From NCBI RefSeq assembly GCF_019578655.1, contig NC_063257.1:5704001-5768000 (forward strand): a DNA stretch of 64,000 nucleotides. Reading direction: 5' to 3'. This document shows, piece after piece, positions 11,699 to 21,376 of the stretch (position 1 is the stretch's first letter; every line of letters starts with the position of its first letter). The notes beneath the pieces are model-generated. The model made no database searches, had not been told where the DNA came from, and saw only the letters and a program-made list of their open reading frames with translations. Origin of the DNA: Ricinus communis (lineage: Eukaryota > Streptophyta > Magnoliopsida > Malpighiales > Euphorbiaceae). The position numbers and the translations under genes were made by a program.

Positions 11699-12562
11699 TC
11701 AGGTTCCTCTCTTTTCTTCTCTCCCCCCTCGCCTTAAGTTGCCAGGGCCGACGCCTTCTCCTCCCCTCCGAGATGGTCTCATGTGCGGGTAGAGAAACCA
11801 GCATCCATCGCGGGAGTGACCCTGCCTTTGGCAGTGGTAACACCGAGCGATGATGCTAGGTCCTTCTTGTTGTCGGGACAAATCTCTTCGGGAGGCGTAG
11901 GCGTGGTTGTCACTGAGATTCAAAGGAGGGTTCATGGTATTTCTTCGTGTTTCTTCACGTTGGACACTAGCAATTACCTCATCGATCTTCGGAAGGTCAG
12001 TTGCAAGGAGGATCTGTGATCTCAAGCTTTCATAGCTTGAGTCCAGACCTCCAAGGTAAGTGTACACAAAATCCTGTTCTGATCTTTTTTGTATTTCATT
12101 TGGGTCGTTTGAAGGCGGAAGATAATTCTGCAACTCTTCCCACCTTGTAAGTATCTCTGTTGCATATTGAGTTGAGCTTTTTGTTCCCTGATTGATTTGG
12201 GATAACTCTTGTTTTAATTTGAATATGTGAGCAAAATTGTGTTGATGACCATAAAGGCTCTGCATTTTGTCCCAAATTATTTTTGATGATTCCATTAAGA
12301 TGCAGAGACGAGAAATTTGAGGTTCCATAGTGTTTGTGAGCATTGACATGACCAAATGGTCAGATGTCTGCCACTCCTCTAACTTTTCGATCTCTTCTTC
12401 TGTTGGTGCTTCTGATCTTTGAGGCTTCGGCCTTTGCTTTGTCCCTGTGATATACCCCAGTTTTTTTCTGCCACTGAGGGCAATAAACACTGTTTTTGAC
12501 CATTCGAAATAATTTGAGTTTCCCTTGAGTATGATGTTGGTTAACCTGTCATTTTGAGACAT
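11699..12562 (-). pseudogene. Copia element 1 gag-like frame
   Basis: A 287-codon open frame starts 64 bases after the PBS. It has the copia gag UBN2-type region (NYFEWSKTV, LSGRKKLGYITG) and a CX2CX4HX4C zinc knuckle beginning CYHCQRQGH near its end. The frame then stops and the protease continues in another frame, so the gag-pol reading frame is disrupted. The gag portion itself is the best preserved part of the element. Confidence 0.85.
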
Positions 12563-12611
12563 GGCTGATTAAAAAGGGATTTTTAGATAAGGGATTTTTA
12601 AAAAGGTTAAA

Positions 12612-12626
12612 CCTGTTCTGATACCA
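12612..12626 (-). other. Primer-binding site of copia element 1
   Basis: The minus strand reads TGGTATCAGAACAGG, complementary to the 3' end of initiator tRNA-Met apart from GAA for the usual GAG. It follows the CACA end of the 5' LTR. Confidence 0.85.
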
Positions 12627-12916
12627 TGTGAAAAATGGAACAATGAAGAATGTTGTGTAATTTGTATATGTGATAAAATTCTGAGTTATTTACATGAAGC
12701 TGTTTGATATATATACAAGATTTGTTGTATTGAGAAAACTACTCTAACAGTTGCCTAACAGCTCTTTCATAGTATGAGTTGAAGTGACCTTTTTTGCAAA
12801 GCTGGAAAGGTTGCTCTTTTTTACCCCGAGGACTATGATGACAGGTCTGCACAAGCAACCTAGCTTGTGCAGCCTCTGAGTCCTTTTGAGTTTCTGACTT
12901 TCTTCCCTTTCCAACA
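12627..12916 (-). repeat. 5' LTR of copia element 1
   Basis: Begins TGTTGGAAAG and ends CACA at the PBS (element sense). Homologous to 7935-8207. The inner 25 bp next to the PBS differ from the matching end of the 3' LTR. Confidence 0.85.
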
Positions 12917-13228
12917 TTTTACAATGGTACATTTTAATTTATAATGCAAAGTTTGGCCAATTAATTAATGGAACTAATCAAGCAACCCACTAAAGTTAGA
13001 ACCAAATAAGGGACTCGCGAGACTAAAAACTGCCAATAGTTTTAAGTCCCATTTTCACGATTTTGACAAACATGTTATGGACGGAAAGTCAAAGCACTAA
13101 CACCAAAGCAGGAAAGAGTCGATTCCGTCGGAGGTGCACTAAGCAATATATGCACAGCGTCCATCAATAATGGATGGACGGTGCATGCTTCCTACCTTTT
13201 AAAATGATGAACATTGTACAAGTAAGAA

Positions 13229-13294
<66 letters not shown>

Positions 13295-14461
13295 TCTTTT
13301 GTATGGCTACGGATATGAGTGAATATCATTAAGTAAAACAACTGTCGATTCACGAGCAAGCTTGGCGTGAATTTTGTTAGTAGTGGCAGTGTTACGGGAA
13401 CTGGTGGCTTGTAGTGGTCCGCGGACTGGAGAATGTTGAGTGGGTTGGCAGGAAAGGATTTGTGTTAATTAATTTGCATGGACCTACCTACCACTAGAAT
13501 AATTTTGAAGAAGAAACCAAGTTTAAGGAATTGATTGATGGCTTCATCTTTCATTAGAGTTTGCTGGCAAATTTTGGAGGATTGGGGACTTGACGATTCC
13601 AGACCTGTTTGCTACGGAATTTGATGATAGGTATTTGTGGATTTAAGCGATAGCTGCTATAAATCGATGATGGGTCTCTTTCGTATACAATGTATAGCCA
13701 AGTTTAGCCAGCGGTTGTTAATGCAAATTATGGGCCACAATTCAGAGCTTTAATTGATGTACACGATTGCAATATCAATGGGATACTCGTTAATTGTGAT
13801 TACCCACAAGACAGCTTGCCTCCATGATATTTTAATTGCGGGGATATTGAATTTGTTTATATGAGCTCACCAAGTTCCTCAAGTTCAGATTTTGATAGCT
13901 TTAATATAATAAGTGGTATGTTTTCTAATAAGAAAGGTGCAATATTATCATTCTTTACAGAATGATAACGTACATTCTCCTTGCATTTGTGTGTAAAACT
14001 AAAAGGATAAAAATATAAATGAGCGTTAAATTTTATAATTTTATTTTGATCGTAAATTTTAATTTAATCTATTTTAATAATTGAATTTAAATTTGAATTT
14101 ATTATTTAATTATTTTGTGAATGAAAAATTAATATTTTTTATTATTTTATAAATATTTTTTATTAATTACTTTTGTGACATATTATTTTTATATTTGTAA
14201 GGACACCAAACTATAAATATAATTAAAATTGAATAAAATAATAAATTAAAATTTTATGATAAAGACGTTGATTTGAGATTATAGAGGGAGAGACTGGGGA
14301 GATAACAAGACCGACATTCTATTGAACTTCCCCACATTGCCCGGGTCCTATCTATTAACTAACCCCAAAATTAAAGAGCTTGAATCCAACATTGTATGCG
14401 CCTGTGAATAGTTAGTTTAGTTAGCCTCAGTTCAAAATTTGCAAAGTATTGCTCTACCCAA
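12917..14461. other. Spacer between copia elements 1 and 2
   Basis: AT-rich, with a long TA microsatellite. The moderately GC-balanced part at about 13300-13900 has no sustained open frame. I see no gene. Confidence 0.5.
13233..13291. repeat. (TA)n microsatellite, about 58 bp
   Basis: Uninterrupted alternating AT dinucleotides, likely length-polymorphic. Confidence 0.95.
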
Positions 14462-14466
14462 TTTCT
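14462..14466. repeat. Target-site duplication of copia element 2 (left)
   Basis: TTTCT directly before the 5' LTR start TGTTATAAA. The same five bases directly follow the 3' LTR. Confidence 0.75.
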
Positions 14467-14687
14467 TGTTATAAATATTTCAATATTGAGAATTATATTT
14501 GTTAGCCACGTTTTATTAGTAGATGGGTTTTATGAGATAATATCTTTAACCAACTTGCGCTATTCTTTAGCTGAGATTACTCCATTTTTTTTGGGCTATC
14601 AACGGTCATTTTCTTTGTTGATAAAAAGAAGATGAGTTGTTTTTTATTAGACACAGAACAAAAAAAACTTTTCTTCTGCAGAATATT
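14467..14687 (+). repeat. Truncated 5' LTR of copia element 2
   Basis: Matches the start of the 3' LTR at 19126 up to the block CTTCTGCAGAATATT. It lacks an internal segment of about 45 bp and the last 201 bp seen in the 3' copy, then joins gag directly. Confidence 0.85.
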
Positions 14688-14689
14688 GT

Positions 14690-15530
14690 TCCTCCTGCTG
14701 CTATTGTCGATACTGTCAATGGTGCTGGTTCTGTTCCTTTGATGCCTGCTGTGTCCTTCGCGAAGCCATTTCCCGACATCTCCAAAATACTAGTCTTTGA
14801 TGGAGAAAACTTCAAACGATGGCAAGAGCGTGTCTTCTCCATTTTGGACATGCACGGTGTTGCTTATGCCCTCACCGATCCAAAGCCGGCTGAAACAACA
14901 AAGAAGGAATTCGATTTATGGGTCTATGCGAATAAGGTTTGCAGACACACTATCATTAGCACACTTTATGTTTATTGTGCCTATAAGGAAGCCCAGCAGA
15001 TTTGGGATTCCATGGTGAATAAATATACTGCTAAAGATGCTGGCAAACAAAAGTTCGTGATTGGAAAGTTCTACAAATGGGAAATGATGGAAGACAAAGA
15101 CATTAAGCTGCAAATTAATGAATATCATAAGCTGTTGGAAGACTTGAAAGGCGAAAACATAACGCTATAGGAAGAATTTGTGGCTGGAATACTAATTGAA
15201 AAGCTGCCTCAATCATGGAGTGACTATAAGCAGAATCTGAAGCATAAGCATAAACAGCTGAATCTCAAGGAGCTAATCATGCACATCATAATTGAGGACA
15301 CAAATCGCAAAGAAATTAAAATTGCCAGACCAAGGGAAATGACTGCCAAAGCAAATTTAATTCAAGGCAAAACTCAAAACAGAAGGTATGACCAAAAAAC
15401 TCAATCTCATAATTCTGATTACAAACCCAGAGTTGCTAACTCCACTACCTTTAAGAAAAAAAGGATATTATTACGTATGTGGAAAGCCAGGTCATCATGC
15501 ACCACAGTGCAGGAAGAGAGTGAAAAATGA
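14690..15530 (+). pseudogene. Copia element 2 gag remnant
   Basis: Gag-like residues start right after the LTR junction (IVPPAAIVD, FDGENFKRWQERV, a UBN2-type region). There is an in-frame TAG at 15168-15170, after which the same frame continues (AGILIEKLP). Near 15450 the frame shifts into the zinc-knuckle frame (VCGKPGHHAPQC), where the first knuckle cysteine appears replaced by Tyr. The true start codon was lost with the 5' deletion. Confidence 0.85.
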
Positions 15531-16742
15531 CAATCCTCCTAAACCAAAGGCAAATTTGGTCGAAGGAGATGATATTATTGCTGCTGTCATTTCTCAAGTC
15601 AATCTTGTGGCCGATGTGAAAAACGGGGTGGTAGACTCTGGTGCTACCAGGCATATTAGTGCAAACAAAGATGCTTTTACCTCCTACACACCAATAGGGG
15701 AAGGAGAAGAATATGTGTACCTTGGTGATTTCCGAACTGCTAATGTTCTTGGAAAAGGAAAAGTTTTTCTCAGGCTCACATCCGGCAAGACCTTGGCTCT
15801 CCATGATGTGCTTCATGTGCCAAATATTAGAGCTAATCTAGTATCTGTTGCACTTATGGGAAAAGGTGGAGTTAAGGTGTCATTTGAATCTGACCAAATT
15901 GTTATGACAAAAAATAATGTTTTGTGGGAAAGGGTTATTGTAATAAGGGATTATTTGTACTTAATGTTTCTGAAGTAATGAAAGGAAATGCATGTTCTTC
16001 TGCTTACTTGATTGACTCTATTGATTTATGGCATGCTAGATTAGCACATGTGAATGCTAGTTATATAAATAAAATGCAATCGCTTGGTATTATTTCTGGC
16101 ATGAACAAAGCTAATATGGATAAATGTCAAATATGTGCTGAAACAAAATTAACTAAGAAAACATGTTATTCTGTTGTTAGAGAATCTGAATTACTTAGTT
16201 TAATTCATACCGATTTAGGTGACCTAAAATAAACTATGACTAGAGGTGGTAAAAAATATTATGTGACTTTTATTAATGACTGTTCAATATATGCTAAACT
16301 TTATTTGTTAAGAAACAAAGATGAAGCCTTTGACATGTTTTTGATATATAAAGCTGAAGTTGAAAACCAACTTAATAAAAAGATTAAAAGAATTAGATCT
16401 GATAAAGGTGGTGAATATATAACATTTAATGAATATTGTGAAAAAGAAGGAATAATCCATAAAGTGACTCCTCCGTATTCCCCTGAATCAAATGGTGTAG
16501 CAGAAAGGAAAAATAGAACCCTAAAAGAAATGATGAATGCATTACTTGTTAGTTCTTCTGCAAATGATAATCTTTGGGGTGAAGCTATCTTATCTGCATG
16601 TCACTTACAAAATAGAATACCCTATAAGAAAACTGGTAAAATACCTTATGAATTATGGAAAGGCTATAGACCTAATCTTAAATATTTAAAAGTGTGGGGG
16701 TGTCTTGCTAAAGTTATATTGTCTGATCCTAAGAAAAGATAA
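15460..16742 (+). pseudogene. Copia element 2 protease and integrase remnant
   Basis: The protease keeps an intact DSGATRHIS active site at about 15635. Integrase follows in two pieces. 15924-16232 has WHARLAHVN and CQICAETK and reaches HTDLGDL. 16236-16742 has RSDKGGEY and NGVAERKNR. The D, D and E positions are present, although the FIDD-type motif reads FINDCS. A TAA at 16230-16232 splits the domain, a frame change separates it from the protease, and another stop ends the second piece. Confidence 0.87.
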
Positions 16743-17084
16743 ATTGGTTCTAAAACATATGATTGTATGTTCATTGGGTATGCTGAACATAGTGCTGCAT
16801 ATAGATTTCTTGTGTTGAAAAGTCACGTGCTTGATTGTAATATAATTGTTGAGACTAAAAATGCAGAATTTTTTGAGAATATATTTCCATTAAAAATTGA
16901 GTCAATTTCTCATGTGCCTATTGAAAATAATACTGAAAACTCTGTTGAGGAGTTGAGACGGAGCAAGAGACAAAGAATAGAAAATTCTATTGGAAATGAT
17001 TTTTATACATATCTAGTTGAAAATGATCCTTTAACTTATTCTGAAGCTATTTCTTCTTCTGATTCTATATTTTGGAAATAAGCA

Positions 17085-18564
17085 ATTAAAACTGAAATTG
17101 ATTCTATTAATCAAAATAAAACTTGGATCTTAGTTGATTTACCCCCTGGTGCAAAACCTATTGGTTGTAAATGGATTTTTAAAAGAAAAATTAATCCAGA
17201 TGGTTCAATTGAAAAATACAAAGCTAGGTTGGTTGCAAAAGGTTTTTCTCAAAAACAAAATGTTGATTATTTTGACACTTTTGCCCCTGTTACTAGGATT
17301 GCCTCTATTAGAGTTTTAATTGCCTTGGCTTCTATTTATAAACTTTTTATTCATCAAATGGATGTTAAAACAACGTTTTTAAATGGTGATTTGGAAGAAG
17401 AAATTTATATGTCATAACCCGAGGGTTGTATTGTTTCTAGACAACAAAATAAAGTTTGCAAACTTCTTAAATCTTTATATGGCTTAAACCAAGCTCCTAA
17501 ACAATGGCATGAGGAATTTGATCAAGTGTTGATTGGTGATGATTTTTTCTCCACTGATGTTGATAAATGTGTTTATACTAAACTTGTTGATGATGAGTGT
17601 GTCATTATTTGTTTATATGTGGATGACATGCTTATATTTGGTACTTGTCTTAGTATAATATATGAAACAAAATCTTTTCTTGCTTCTAAATTTGATATGA
17701 AAGATATGGGAGAAGCAAATGTAATATTGCGTGTTAAAATCATAAGGAAGGGTGATAGTATAATACTATCACAAGAGCATTATCTTGAGAAACTTCTTAA
17801 GAAGTTTGGACATTTTGATGTCACACCAGTGAGTACCCCTTATGATGCTAACACTCAATTAATGAAGAATAGAGGAGATCCAGTTGCACAATCTGAGTAT
17901 GCTCAAATAATTGGGAGTTTGATGCATTTATTGAATTTTTCTCGACCTGACATAGCATATGCTGTGTGTAGATTGAGTAGATATACACATAATTTCAACC
18001 GTGATCATTGGGTTGCCATAGTCAGACTAATAAAATATTTGAGATGAACCATGAATTATGGTTTACTATATAGTGGATTTCCCACTGTCTTAGAAGGATA
18101 CAGCGATGCTAACTGGATTTCAGATTCAGATGAGATAAAATCCACTAGTGGTTATGTATTTAAACTAGGAGGTGGTGCAATTGCTTGGAAATCATCTAAG
18201 CAAACAATTATAGCGAGATCCACTATGGAGTCAAAGTTTATAGCTCTAGAATTAGCTGGCAATGAGGCTGAGTGGTTAAAAAAACTTCTAAGCTAGTATT
18301 CCTTTGGGAATAAAACCAACTCCTTGAGTATCTATGCACTGTGATTGCCAAGCGGCAATAGCCATTGCAAAGAACAAATCTTATAATGGTAAAAATAGAC
18401 ATATCCGTCTAAGACATAATATAATTAAGCAGTTGCAAAAATGTGGAGTTATATCCATAGATTATGTGAAGTCAGAAGTGAACTTGGCCGATCCACTTAC
18501 TAAACCATTGGGAAGAAAATTAATTTTTGAAAAATCGAGGGGAATGGGACTTGTGCCAATTTGA
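17085..18564 (+). pseudogene. Copia element 2 reverse transcriptase and RNase H remnant
   Basis: RT begins near the ALKTEID-like region and includes GCKWIFK, KARLVAKGF and HQMDVKTTFLNG; a stop follows YMS at about 17415-17417. 17526-18047 has the catalytic YVDDML box, FDMKDMGEA and [13 protein letters not shown] at 18045-18047 precedes RNase H ([28 protein letters not shown]), itself interrupted near 18294. The order and motifs are copia-typical and the set is non-functional. Confidence 0.87.
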
Positions 18565-19116
18565 GAATTAACCATGATGGTAATCCGACCTTTGTGATTG
18601 GAGATCCCATGAATTAGGTTCATATGAGTAATAACAAGTCATGTGTTAATCATGCTAGCACTATAATTTTGTCTATTCCTATGATATGAGTTGTGCTATA
18701 ATGCAATTAATGTGAGGATGAGTTAATAACTCTTAACGAATTTCATATTCCTTATAGATAGTGTATATAATTGCAGTATACACTTGATGAAATCGCCTAT
18801 ATGAGTGTGGAGTGGGGTCGCTTCCATGAAATTATGGCATAATTTCTAGAGCACTCAAGAAATACCAGGCGCGCGCGCACGGCCTATTAGCGCAATACAA
18901 CGTTGAAAAATAGTATTAGTGGGGGTATAATGTGATCAGTAAGATGTTAACATAAAATTTAAGAATTACTTGGTTCATAGAAGCTATACGCTTCACCAAA
19001 TTCTTTATGTAATGTCTTATTTTTCTAAATTTAGTTCATAGTCTAAAAATACACCAAATTGATGCATTATACACTAAAACATTTAACCCAGTAAATAAAA
19101 TTAATTTTGAAATATT

Positions 19117-19125
19117 GTGGGGGAT
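19117..19125 (+). other. Polypurine tract of copia element 2
   Basis: GTGGGGGAT directly before the 3' LTR start TGTTATAAATATT. Confidence 0.75.
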
Positions 19126-19599
19126 TGTTATAAATATTTCAATATTTGAGAATTATATTTGTTAGCCATGTTTTATTAGCAGATGGGTTTTATGAGATAA
19201 TATCTTTAACCAACTTGTGCTATTCTTTAGCTGAGATTACTCCTTTTTTTTTTGGGCTATCAACGGTCATCTTCTTTGTTAATAAAAAGAAGATGAGTTG
19301 CTTTTTATTAGACACAGAAAAAAAAAAAAAAAAAATTCTTCTGCAGAATTTTTTTCTTTCTTTCTTCTACTGGGTTTACTTTTCTTCTGCAGAATATTAC
19401 TTGAATCACTGGGTTATTATTTTAATAAGATTATTACTATTGTTCCTGATTCCTATATTTGTTAAAAGACTGTTTAATCCCGAATGATACAAAAATAATC
19501 TTTAAGGACAGTGCAACTTTGCACAACTCAGGTTATTTTCTTTCTTTTCTTCTTTTTTTTTTTTTTCAGGTCAGCTTCAACAATAGGTCAGTTTCAACA
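19126..19599 (+). repeat. 3' LTR of copia element 2
   Basis: Starts TGTTATAAATATT and ends TTTCAACA, followed by the TTTCT target-site duplication. It contains two copies of CTTCTGCAGAAT and long A and T runs. The last 200 bp have no counterpart in the 5' LTR because of the deletion there. Confidence 0.87.
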
Positions 19600-19604
19600 T
19601 TTCT
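19600..19604. repeat. Target-site duplication of copia element 2 (right)
   Basis: TTTCT, identical to 14462-14466. Confidence 0.75.
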
Positions 19605-20138
19605 TTCCTTTTTGTAGTACAGAACTGATGTACCCAATTGGCCATTTGCATTATTTTATTATTATCTGGTTTCTCCCATGCCCTTAAAACGCCAGGATAT
19701 GTTAAATCATAGGACAAATATAACATTCATGCTAAAGCAGAAAGTGGTCATCCAAGAAATGCTGCCTTCTGTATACAACTTCAGTCTCAAGATTAGAAAA
19801 TTTTCTTACAGGTAATTGACATAGAATTAGTTTAGAGTAAAGCAGTTTCTTGTTTGTATTAAGTTAGTCTTATTGCTGTATGTATAGAAACAAGCGACTC
19901 AATCTTTTGACATCAGAACTGGAATTCGATAGAGCATGATATGAACAGGAATACTACTTGAAACCAACACATAAATAGAATATAGGAACATAGATTAGAA
20001 GAAAATTGTGTGTTTTTATTAATAAACCGTGCTACAAATGAATGAATTAAATCACTAAAAATTAAAAGAATCTCAAAAATATTATATTCTACTACTGATT
20101 ACTTATTTTATACATTAACATGTGAGCACGTCTCTCTC
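19605..20138. other. Intergenic / 3' UTR of the EXORDIUM-like gene at 20139
   Basis: No gene. It carries the 3' UTR of the minus-strand gene that follows, with a poly(A) signal at 20015-20020. Confidence 0.5.
20015..20020 (-). terminator. Candidate poly(A) signal (AATAAA)
   Basis: AATAAA on the minus strand about 120 bp past the stop codon. The surrounding 3' UTR resembles that of the gene at 25779-26732. Confidence 0.55.
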
Positions 20139-21089
20139 TCAAGCCAAAGTCGAACAAGCTGAAGTCGAAGGGTCAAACAAAGCAGGAACCAAGTATTTCC
20201 TGCCATTAACACCATGTGCATTGTAGCTAGCACCAGTTGTAGCATCCACCAACAAATCCCCAGCATAGCCAGGATAGGCTCCTTTGCCATATATCCCAGT
20301 ACAAGCCGATGCAGCCTCCAAAGGAGCCTCCTTTGGACCCTGGAAATAGCCATTTCCAAAGGGATTCGTAGCAGTCCCAGCCAAAAGACTAGCCAAATTG
20401 ATCACCATACCATCAAGACCCACATCATTGTTAGGAGCGACAAGAGATGGACTTTGGGGTCCATAAATCGGCTGGTGGAATGGCCATGCACATTGACCTG
20501 GGCATTGAGTCTCAGAATTGCCAACCCAAATGTAAGCAAATTTGGTGCTCTTGCCATTGATTTTTCGAGCACCCATAGAAGAACCATGAGTTCCACATCG
20601 GCTAGAGCAAAACCCATCAACAAGTACATCAGCCGATGTCAAAACCACATTGATAGCATCTTTTTGCCCACCCTTTGATGCCAATTGAACAATTTGCTTA
20701 CTGGAAAGCGATTTGCCTACTGAATAGCTCTCATCTACAATCTGAGTACCCAAGGAGAGTTCAAGATCAGAACTTGTCTTAGATTTGATAAGATGGTAGT
20801 ATTTCTCAGTGGCTTTCCACCAAGTAGTAACAGAAGGTTGAGCTTTAATAGGTTGGGTAGTAGAAGATAGGGAAGTAATGAAATCGGACAGAATTGCACG
20901 TTGAGAAGGTTTAAAGTTTCCATACCAAATCAAATTAATAGAAATTTTTCCGGTAAGAAGAGGGCCATTGTGGTACTGAAACAACAAAGGTTCTTGCTCT
21001 GTTAGTATCCTTGCTGCAGAGCTTGAATGAACAAGAGAGACTAATAAAAAGAGGCTCAGAGCAAAACGCGTAGCAACAAAAGAGGTCAT
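20139..21089 (-). CDS. EXO-like: EXORDIUM/PHI-1 family secreted protein, array copy 1
   Basis: A 316-residue, intronless Phi_1 family (PF04674) protein expected in the apoplast. The signal peptide is about residues 1-25 (SSSA|ARIL). Family blocks: YHNGPLL (39-45), INLIWYGNFKPSQRA, the [10 protein letters not shown] region, SVGKSLSSKQI, CGTHGSS, the [17 protein letters not shown] core, [40 protein letters not shown] and [17 protein letters not shown], ending CSTLA. Length and Cys spacing match the family and no residue of the core looks lost. It is nearest to the copies at 23522 and 25779, and all lie head-to-tail on one strand. A TATA box lies about 125 bp upstream and CGCG boxes lie 240-265 bp upstream. 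Family function is known only as growth and nutrient-status signalling; no enzymatic activity is established. Confidence 0.95.
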   Translation of the reverse strand: MTSFVATRFALSLFLLVSLVHSSSAARILTEQEPLLFQYHNGPLLTGKISINLIWYGNFKPSQRAILSDFITSLSSTTQPIKAQPSVTTWWKATEKYYHLIKSKTSSDLELSLGTQIVDESYSVGKSLSSKQIVQLASKGGQKDAINVVLTSADVLVDGFCSSRCGTHGSSMGARKINGKSTKFAYIWVGNSETQCPGQCAWPFHQPIYGPQSPSLVAPNNDVGLDGMVINLASLLAGTATNPFGNGYFQGPKEAPLEAASACTGIYGKGAYPGYAGDLLVDATTGASYNAHGVNGRKYLVPALFDPSTSACSTLA

Positions 21090-21213
21090 AATGGATCAGA
21101 AAATTTTCTTCAGTACTGATTTTAAAACAAAGGCTTCAATAGAAAAAACAGAGGAAGTGAAGAGAAAAGGGTATTTGAGATTTGGAGTGAGGGAAAGAGA
21201 AGGAGAAGAAGGG

Positions 21214-21222
21214 TATATATAC
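21214..21222 (-). promoter_or_regulatory. TATA box of array copy 1
   Basis: TATATATAC-type element about 125 bp upstream of the ATG at 21089. Confidence 0.6.
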
Positions 21223-21313
21223 TGTTGAGAAGAGGCTTTGAGACTTGGGCAAGGGAAATTGCTTGGAAAGAAACAAAAAGGAGTTAATGAAGGGAGAGAG
21301 ACATTGCGAATGG

Positions 21314-21336
21314 TGCCAGTTAAAGAACGCGGTGTT
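21314..21336. promoter_or_regulatory. Conserved promoter module with CGCG box
   Basis: TGCCAG, six bases, AACGCG, one base, TGTT. The same arrangement with the same spacing occurs at 26875-26897 upstream of array copy 3. The CGCG hexamer fits the CAMTA consensus; a role is inferred. Confidence 0.4.
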
Positions 21337-21347
21337 AGTTTTCGTAT

Positions 21348-21355
21348 CCGCGCGG
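21348..21355. promoter_or_regulatory. Second CGCG-box cluster (CCGCGCGG)
   Basis: A perfect eight-base palindrome about 260 bp upstream of the array copy 1 ATG, in otherwise AT-rich DNA. Confidence 0.35.
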
Positions 21356-21376
21356 CTAATAGTAATGGTTTTGAGG

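Larger units (their letters stand above)
7925..12916 (-). mobile_element. Ty1/copia LTR retrotransposon, element 1 (decayed, near full length)
   Basis: An approximately 5 kb element on the minus strand in the order LTR, PBS, gag, protease, integrase, reverse transcriptase/RNase H, PPT, LTR. Two LTR copies of about 275-290 bp flank it, starting TGTTGGAAA in element sense. PBS and PPT sit next to them. The integrase-before-RT order assigns it to copia (Pseudoviridae-like). Several stops and frame changes make it non-autonomous today. I could not find matching target-site duplications: the base context right of 12916 is TTTTA and nothing equal flanks the left LTR. The outer edge of the left LTR (between about 7897 and 7935) is uncertain. 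Confidence 0.9.
14467..19599 (+). mobile_element. Ty1/copia LTR retrotransposon, element 2 (5' end deleted, decayed)
   Basis: A 5.1 kb element on the plus strand with matching five-base TTTCT target-site duplications at both ends, so both outer boundaries are well fixed. Gag, protease, integrase, RT and RNase H follow in copia order. The 5' LTR keeps only its first about 220 bp and runs straight into gag sequence; no PBS or gag start codon is present. A PPT precedes a 474 bp 3' LTR. Its LTRs and coding sequence differ from elements 1 and 3, so it belongs to a different copia lineage. Confidence 0.92.

Noticed and set aside
13233..13291. TA tract as possible origin or hairpin element
   Set aside because: A simple microsatellite; nothing else supports a special role.
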